The notes under the pieces are model-generated. The model saw only the letters and a program-made list of their open reading frames with translations, made no database searches and was not told where the DNA came from. From positions 1 through 26,421 of the forward strand of contig JBBQGT010000032.1 of assembly GCA_038323265.1 (NCBI GenBank): a stretch of 26,421 bases of DNA, read 5' to 3'. The position numbers and the translations under genes were made by a program. Source of the stretch: PNKC01 sp038323265 (GTDB lineage: Bacteria; Chloroflexota; Dehalococcoidia; Tepidiformales; Tepidiformaceae). This document shows, piece after piece, positions 23,096 to 26,421 of this stretch; position 1 is the first letter of the stretch, and every line of letters begins with the position of its first letter.

Positions 23096-24505
23096 ATGGA
23101 GCAGGCATACCCCCAGACGACAGGAAGTCTCGCGATGGCGCAGGATTACTTCGCCGCGCAACCGCCGGAAAGGCCGCAATCGCACCTGCGCATGCTGCCT
23201 TCGCTCCCCACGGCCCCGGAACACCTGAGCGAACTCGGTCTTCCCGAGCGGTTTATCGAAGACCTGACGTTAAAAATGCTCTTTCGCATTGCCAACCCAA
23301 CTCCAGTGGGTCTGGCAAACGCTTTACGCGTCTCACCGACGATCGCTCGAGAGGCGCTGGATGTGCTGCGCCGCAGCCGCCTCGTCGAGACCACCTCCGC
23401 TTCGGGCCGCTTGGAATCTGAATGGCAGTACAGGCTCACCGAGCAAGGTTTGCACGAAGCCGAGAGCGCCTTTGATCGAAGCAAATACGTTGGCCCGGTG
23501 CCCGTGCCTATCCAGGACTACTTCCGGGTGCTGGAGCAAGATACGGAAGTTGGCGCACCGGACCCGGTGCGATTGGCGCGTGCTCTGCAGCAACTGGTGC
23601 TCGCTCGTGACGTGGTGGCCAAAGTCTGCCTGGCCCTCACCGCTGGCCGCCCAGCGATGCTCTGGGGGGCGCCCGGCAACGGAAAGACCACGATCCTTGA
23701 GCTCACAAGCGAGGCGATCCAGGGTGTAACAGTCCTGCCGGTGGCGGTTTACGTCAGCGGGCACATCATTCGTCTCTACGATGACCTGGTGCACACGCCA
23801 GTTGAGAGCGACGACTCAGCGGATGCGTCTTCAACTTCCGACCGGCGCTGGCTGCGCATCAAGCGTCCCTTTGTCTTCGTCGGCGGCGAACTTCGGCACG
23901 AAGACCTGGACCTGGCGTACGACCCGGCGCTCGGCTACCACCAGGCGCCGCCGCATGTGAAGGCGCACGGCGGATTGCTGGCGATCGACGACTTCGGGCG
24001 TCAGCAGGTATCGCCTCATGCGCTGCTCAACCGTTGGATTGCGGCGTTGGAGCGCGGCGAGGACACGATGGCGTTGGTGACCGGCGAACGCATCACCTTC
24101 CCCTTCCGTTCGACGATCTGCTTTAGCACCAACATCGAGCCGAAGACCATGCTGGAAGAGGCGCACCTGCGCCGCATCCCCTACAAGATCCACATTCCGG
24201 AGCCAACGGTCGCGCAGATGTGCGAGATTTTCAGGCGTTTTGCAGCGGCGATGAACGTGGAAGCGAGCCAGGCGAACATCGACATCGCGGTGGAGATGGT
24301 GCATCGCGCCAGCCAGGGCAACTTCCGCAGTTGCCACCCGCGTGATGTGCTGCAACTGATCATCGAAGAGTCGCGCTTTGTGAAGCGCCCTCCGGTGCTT
24401 GAGCCCGCTGCCACGCGGCGAGCCTGTGAAGTATACTTCTCGGTCGACCCGGGCCCGGTGAGCAGCTTGCCCAGCCAGCAGGCACGCCCCGAAGCGGAGA
24501 TTTAG
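23096..24505 (+). CDS. AAA ATPase with N-terminal winged helix
   Basis: The 469-aa protein has a winged-helix-like region (about residues 50-115: LTLKMLFRIANPTPVGLANA to RRSRLVETT) and a central AAA module with Walker A GAPGNGKT (191-198), Walker B LLAIDDFG (about 294-301), a sensor-like CFSTNIEP and an arginine-rich end. A linker with YDPALGYHQAPPHVKAHGG precedes Walker B. No signal or membrane segment is present. Proteins of this layout occur in Chloroflexota and in some pilus or secretion clusters, but no such genes are nearby, so function is unknown. GGAAGG before GTG-ATG (23093/23096) supports the start. It converges on the minus-strand genes, with stop codons overlapping at 24502-24505. 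Confidence 0.85.
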   Translation: MEQAYPQTTGSLAMAQDYFAAQPPERPQSHLRMLPSLPTAPEHLSELGLPERFIEDLTLKMLFRIANPTPVGLANALRVSPTIAREALDVLRRSRLVETTSASGRLESEWQYRLTEQGLHEAESAFDRSKYVGPVPVPIQDYFRVLEQDTEVGAPDPVRLARALQQLVLARDVVAKVCLALTAGRPAMLWGAPGNGKTTILELTSEAIQGVTVLPVAVYVSGHIIRLYDDLVHTPVESDDSADASSTSDRRWLRIKRPFVFVGGELRHEDLDLAYDPALGYHQAPPHVKAHGGLLAIDDFGRQQVSPHALLNRWIAALERGEDTMALVTGERITFPFRSTICFSTNIEPKTMLEEAHLRRIPYKIHIPEPTVAQMCEIFRRFAAAMNVEASQANIDIAVEMVHRASQGNFRSCHPRDVLQLIIEESRFVKRPPVLEPAATRRACEVYFSVDPGPVSSLPSQQARPEAEI

Positions 24506-24735
24506 AGCCGCGCCACTATCTCCAGCCAGCGCGCTGAAAATCGGCCGGGATCGACGTCCGTGACGATGCGGCGGAGCTTTCCGGCAGGGTTGTGGTTCAA
24601 CACCACGTAGCCTTCCTGAGTTTCGGCGGTGAGCGGGATCTCCTCGATGGTGAGGCAATCCCACCCAAGGGCGGCAGCGCAAGCGAGCGAGTCGTACTGA
24701 AAGTTCAGGATGTCTTCCGGGACCGCGGCGGACTT
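24502..24735 (-). other. 77-codon open stretch in frame behind the UAG of the DDEWWR gene
   Basis: Directly after the UAG stop at 24736-24738 the same frame stays open for 77 codons to TAA. The translation looks like a real protein: VPEDILNFQYDSLACAAALG, then DCLTIEEIPLTAE, GYVVLNHNPAGKLRRIVTDV and RFSARWLEIVARL, with alternating hydrophobic and charged positions. It contains no ATG, GTG or TTG near its beginning. It may be the C-terminal part of a protein split by a nonsense mutation, a separate gene with an unusual start, or a read-through extension. Confidence 0.45.
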
Positions 24736-25068
24736 CTAACCTGTGCGCCTCTTTGTTTTGAGGGCTTTGCCTTCGTGTGGGCGCTCGTAGCCCTGGGCGT
24801 ACCAGGCGTCCGCCAAAAGGTCGTGGTAAACAGTCAGGCGGCGGCCGCCTTGGAGTTCGACCGTGAAGTAGCGGCGGGCAACCTCTTCTCGCCACCACTC
24901 GTCGTCGATCCGCCAGCTATCGTGAATTGCATGCACAGGGAGGTACCTGCCTTGCGAGAGCATGGCGGTTGGTTCGCCGCGAACGTTGGCGTCAACGGCC
25001 GCGGGCATCGGCTGATTCAGCCGCCGTAAGCCACCAGGGCCAGTTGGTGTTCCGGGATCCTTGACCAT
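24736..25068 (-). CDS. small imuB-associated protein with DDEWWR motif (DUF6504-like)
   Basis: The 110-aa product has the pattern of a domain often found next to imuB: SWRIDDEWWREEVARRYF, then LQGGRRLTVYHDL and WYAQGY. I link it to DUF6504 from memory. ATG 25068 has an excellent ribosome binding site (GGAGG, 7 nt), although it lies inside the imuB 3' end, so the genes overlap by 52 nt in different frames. Probably co-transcribed with imuB and under the same SOS control. Its biochemical role is unknown. Confidence 0.75.
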   Translation of the reverse strand: MVKDPGTPTGPGGLRRLNQPMPAAVDANVRGEPTAMLSQGRYLPVHAIHDSWRIDDEWWREEVARRYFTVELQGGRRLTVYHDLLADAWYAQGYERPHEGKALKTKRRTG

Positions 25069-26216
25069 GGCTGCACCTCCACAATTTGGAAAACCTGGGG
25101 TTCGCCTTCGCGGGCGTTGAGCTGTTCGATGGCATCCAGCAGTTCCTTGCGGCGGCGCGGGCCGGTCTGCCAGAGCTTCGCCTGGTGGCCATATTCGCTG
25201 CACAGCCCGGAAAGCGTGAGCCCAAGCGAGACGGCCGCTGACGGCAGTTGCAGCCGTTCGATCTTGTTTTTGACAACGAAGAGCATGCGCGCGGGGTCAT
25301 TCGTTGGTTCGCGAAAGACGAATCGCCGGGTGATCTGCTCGCCGCTTTCGAGGCCGAGCCGCCAATCGAGCCTGCGCAGCGATTGGCCGCGCAGTTCCTT
25401 GTGGGCGAGGGTGCGTTGCAGCAGCATCTGTGTGCCTGCGATTAACGGCCCGGCGAGCGAGGTGGGCGCTGGGAGGTCCAGATCATCGCTGATGCGCAGC
25501 TCTTCGCGCTTCGCAACGACGACTGAACTATCGCGGCCGTTGGCGAGCGCCCAGGCGTGTGCGCCTTCGCGACCGAACTGCGCTTGTATGGCCGAAAATG
25601 ACAGGGCAGCCACCTGCGCAAGGCGCTCCAGTCCGAAAAGGCGCAGCCGTTCGTGCATCTGCGGAGGCACCGGGAGGACATCGATCGGCAGGCCTGCGAG
25701 AAAGATCCTGGCATCGCCCGGGTAGACCGTCATGAGGCCGCCGCCGGCAGCCGTGCAGGCGGCGGCGTGTGCGGCAAAGACCGTTTCTGCAGCCCCGAAC
25801 TGCACCGCCAGCCCGCTCGCCGAACAGGCGGCTTCGTGCAGGTCCTCGAGATACGCCAGTTCATCCATCCCCGTCATCCGGGCTAGGCCGCGAAGGTCGG
25901 CATGGATGTGCCCCGGCGCAATCGCTTCGACGGTTGGGCTGTATAGCTGAAGGAGGTCCACGAGACGGGAAGCTTCGGCGTGGACTTCGGCATCGCGCAG
26001 AGGGAGGAAGACGGCCCTGGGGCAGAGTGCCAACGCTCGCCGCAGTGTTGTGCCCACTGTGACGCCAGCATCCGCGGCCTCTTCTGAACAGGCGGTGACG
26101 GTCGCATGCTCTTCGGGGGAGCCGCCCACCACTACCGCCCGCCCACGCAGTTGGGGGTTATCGCGCCGAGCGATAGCAATCGGGAAGTTGGGGATGAGCA
26201 GGCAGCCGGTGTCCAT
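25017..26216 (-). CDS. imuB: ImuB-like Y-family DNA polymerase homologue, catalytically inactive
   Basis: The 399-aa protein follows the Y-family polymerase fold: palm/finger start LLIPNFPIAIARRDNPQLRG and VVVGGSPEEHATVTACSEEA, a helix-hairpin-helix-like part (GLERLAQVAALSFSAIQAQFG), then a little-finger region. The catalytic carboxylates are missing: the first motif has IPNFPI instead of a DxDxF-type sequence and the second has APGHIHADLRG instead of S-I-D-E. That pattern defines ImuB, which in other bacteria serves as a hub binding the beta clamp, ImuA and DnaE2 for mutagenic repair. No imuA or dnaE2 is in the window. A SOS box lies just upstream. The ATG sits 9 nt behind a -10-like element, without a ribosome binding site. 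Confidence 0.87.
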   Translation of the reverse strand: MDTGCLLIPNFPIAIARRDNPQLRGRAVVVGGSPEEHATVTACSEEAADAGVTVGTTLRRALALCPRAVFLPLRDAEVHAEASRLVDLLQLYSPTVEAIAPGHIHADLRGLARMTGMDELAYLEDLHEAACSASGLAVQFGAAETVFAAHAAACTAAGGGLMTVYPGDARIFLAGLPIDVLPVPPQMHERLRLFGLERLAQVAALSFSAIQAQFGREGAHAWALANGRDSSVVVAKREELRISDDLDLPAPTSLAGPLIAGTQMLLQRTLAHKELRGQSLRRLDWRLGLESGEQITRRFVFREPTNDPARMLFVVKNKIERLQLPSAAVSLGLTLSGLCSEYGHQAKLWQTGPRRRKELLDAIEQLNAREGEPQVFQIVEVQPWSRIPEHQLALVAYGG

Positions 26217-26225
26217 GGATTTAGT

Positions 26226-26254
26226 AGAATAGAACGTTCGTTCTGATTTCTCTA
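26226..26254 (-). promoter_or_regulatory. imuB promoter
   Basis: On the minus strand TAGAGA (26254-26249) and TATTCT (26231-26226) are spaced by 17 nt. The -10 ends 9 nt before the imuB ATG, and the SOS box occupies the spacer between the two hexamers. Confidence 0.5.
26231..26244 (-). promoter_or_regulatory. LexA (SOS) box upstream of imuB
   Basis: AGAAC-GTTC-GTTCT is an inverted repeat of the GAAC-N4-GTTC type recognised by LexA/DinR in Gram-positive bacteria and relatives. It lies inside the imuB promoter, 15 nt from the start codon. A repressor here would block RNA polymerase, giving DNA-damage induction. Confidence 0.75.
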
Positions 26255-26309
26255 GGCGGCGAGTGTGAAGATTTCTGAATGGTTGATAGCAAGCTAACTG
26301 GGAAACCGG

Positions 26310-26315
26310 TAAACT
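26310..26315 (+). promoter_or_regulatory. -10 element of the vapB-like gene
   Basis: TAAACT ends 6 nt before ATG 26322, with no Shine-Dalgarno sequence. A TTGATA at 26283-26288 is a possible -35, although the 21-nt spacing is long. Confidence 0.4.
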
Positions 26316-26321
26316 GGGTGC

Positions 26322-26421
26322 ATGAAGACGACGATCGATCTGCCCGACGCGCTCGTGAAGGAGATCAAGCTCCGCGCCCTCTACGATGGCCAGAAGCTGA
26401 AGGACGCCGTTGCCGATCTAC
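26322..26421 (+). CDS. VapB-like ribbon-helix-helix antitoxin (partial)
   Basis: The first 33 codons are within the window. The N-terminus MKTTIDLPDALVKEIKLRA is that of VapB/AbrB-type ribbon-helix-helix antitoxins: a short strand followed by two helices, binding DNA as a dimer and neutralising a PIN-domain VapC toxin normally encoded next. The rest and the presumed vapC gene lie beyond the window. It is transcribed away from imuB. Confidence 0.8.
   Translation, partial: MKTTIDLPDALVKEIKLRALYDGQKLKDAVADL

Noticed and set aside
24736..25203. Longer 155-codon version of the DDEWWR gene starting at 25203
   Set aside because: The extra N-terminus is antisense-like filler within imuB codons in another frame, and the internal ATG at 25068 has an excellent ribosome binding site.

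Overview
The window is a GC-rich bacterial chromosome segment. The gene order cdaA-ybbR-der-plsY-gpsA, a PlsY signature SGKTGTTN, an imuB gene with a small DDEWWR-type companion, and a 23S rRNA gene not followed by 5S all suggest Chloroflexota (Dehalococcoidia-like). This placement is inference from gene content; no database search was possible.

Layout. 1-640: the 3' end of a 23S rRNA gene, an initiator tRNA-Met and a strong intrinsic terminator, with no 5S gene between them. 640-2900: a sparse, partly decayed stretch with a few small doubtful ORFs, two diverged direct-repeat copies about 1.2 kb apart, and between them a membrane-anchored SRPBCC protein on the minus strand. 2900-4136: a site-2-protease-type membrane metalloprotease with a CBS pair. 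4624-13460: a small YHS-domain gene followed by a tightly packed complex-I-like operon, nuoA-nuoBD-nuoH-nuoJ-nuoK-nuoL-nuoM-(44-aa ORF)-nuoN. 13470-14720: remnants of an IS630 transposase and of a RecB-like nuclease, flanking an intact cupredoxin lipoprotein gene. 14784-22869: a housekeeping run on the plus strand, argF, then cdaA-ybbR-der-plsY-gpsA with 4-nt stop/start overlaps (2-nt gap before gpsA), then a HEAT-repeat/Nudix/GNAT operon. 23096-24505: an AAA ATPase with a winged-helix N-terminus. 24502-26216 (minus): imuB (inactive Y-family polymerase), a small DDEWWR-domain gene, and an open frame directly behind its UAG stop, all downstream of a LexA-type SOS box. The window ends inside a VapB-like antitoxin gene.

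The most unusual content is the complex-I-like operon. It encodes the membrane arm (A, H, J, K, L, M, N) but no NuoC, E, F, G or I. In place of NuoB and NuoD it has one fused protein that still aligns to both but has lost all four N2 iron-sulfur cysteines and the quinone-site HPxxHG histidines. NuoH has lost its acidic quinone-coupling signature, NuoN its TM5 glutamate, while NuoK and NuoL keep their proton-channel residues. It therefore looks like a proton-translocating membrane module re-fitted to something other than NADH:quinone chemistry.

A second theme is transcription start. Several genes (argF, the HEAT gene, imuB, vapB) have a -10-like hexamer 6-9 nt before the start codon and no Shine-Dalgarno sequence, as expected of leaderless mRNAs, whereas genes inside operons carry good ribosome binding sites.
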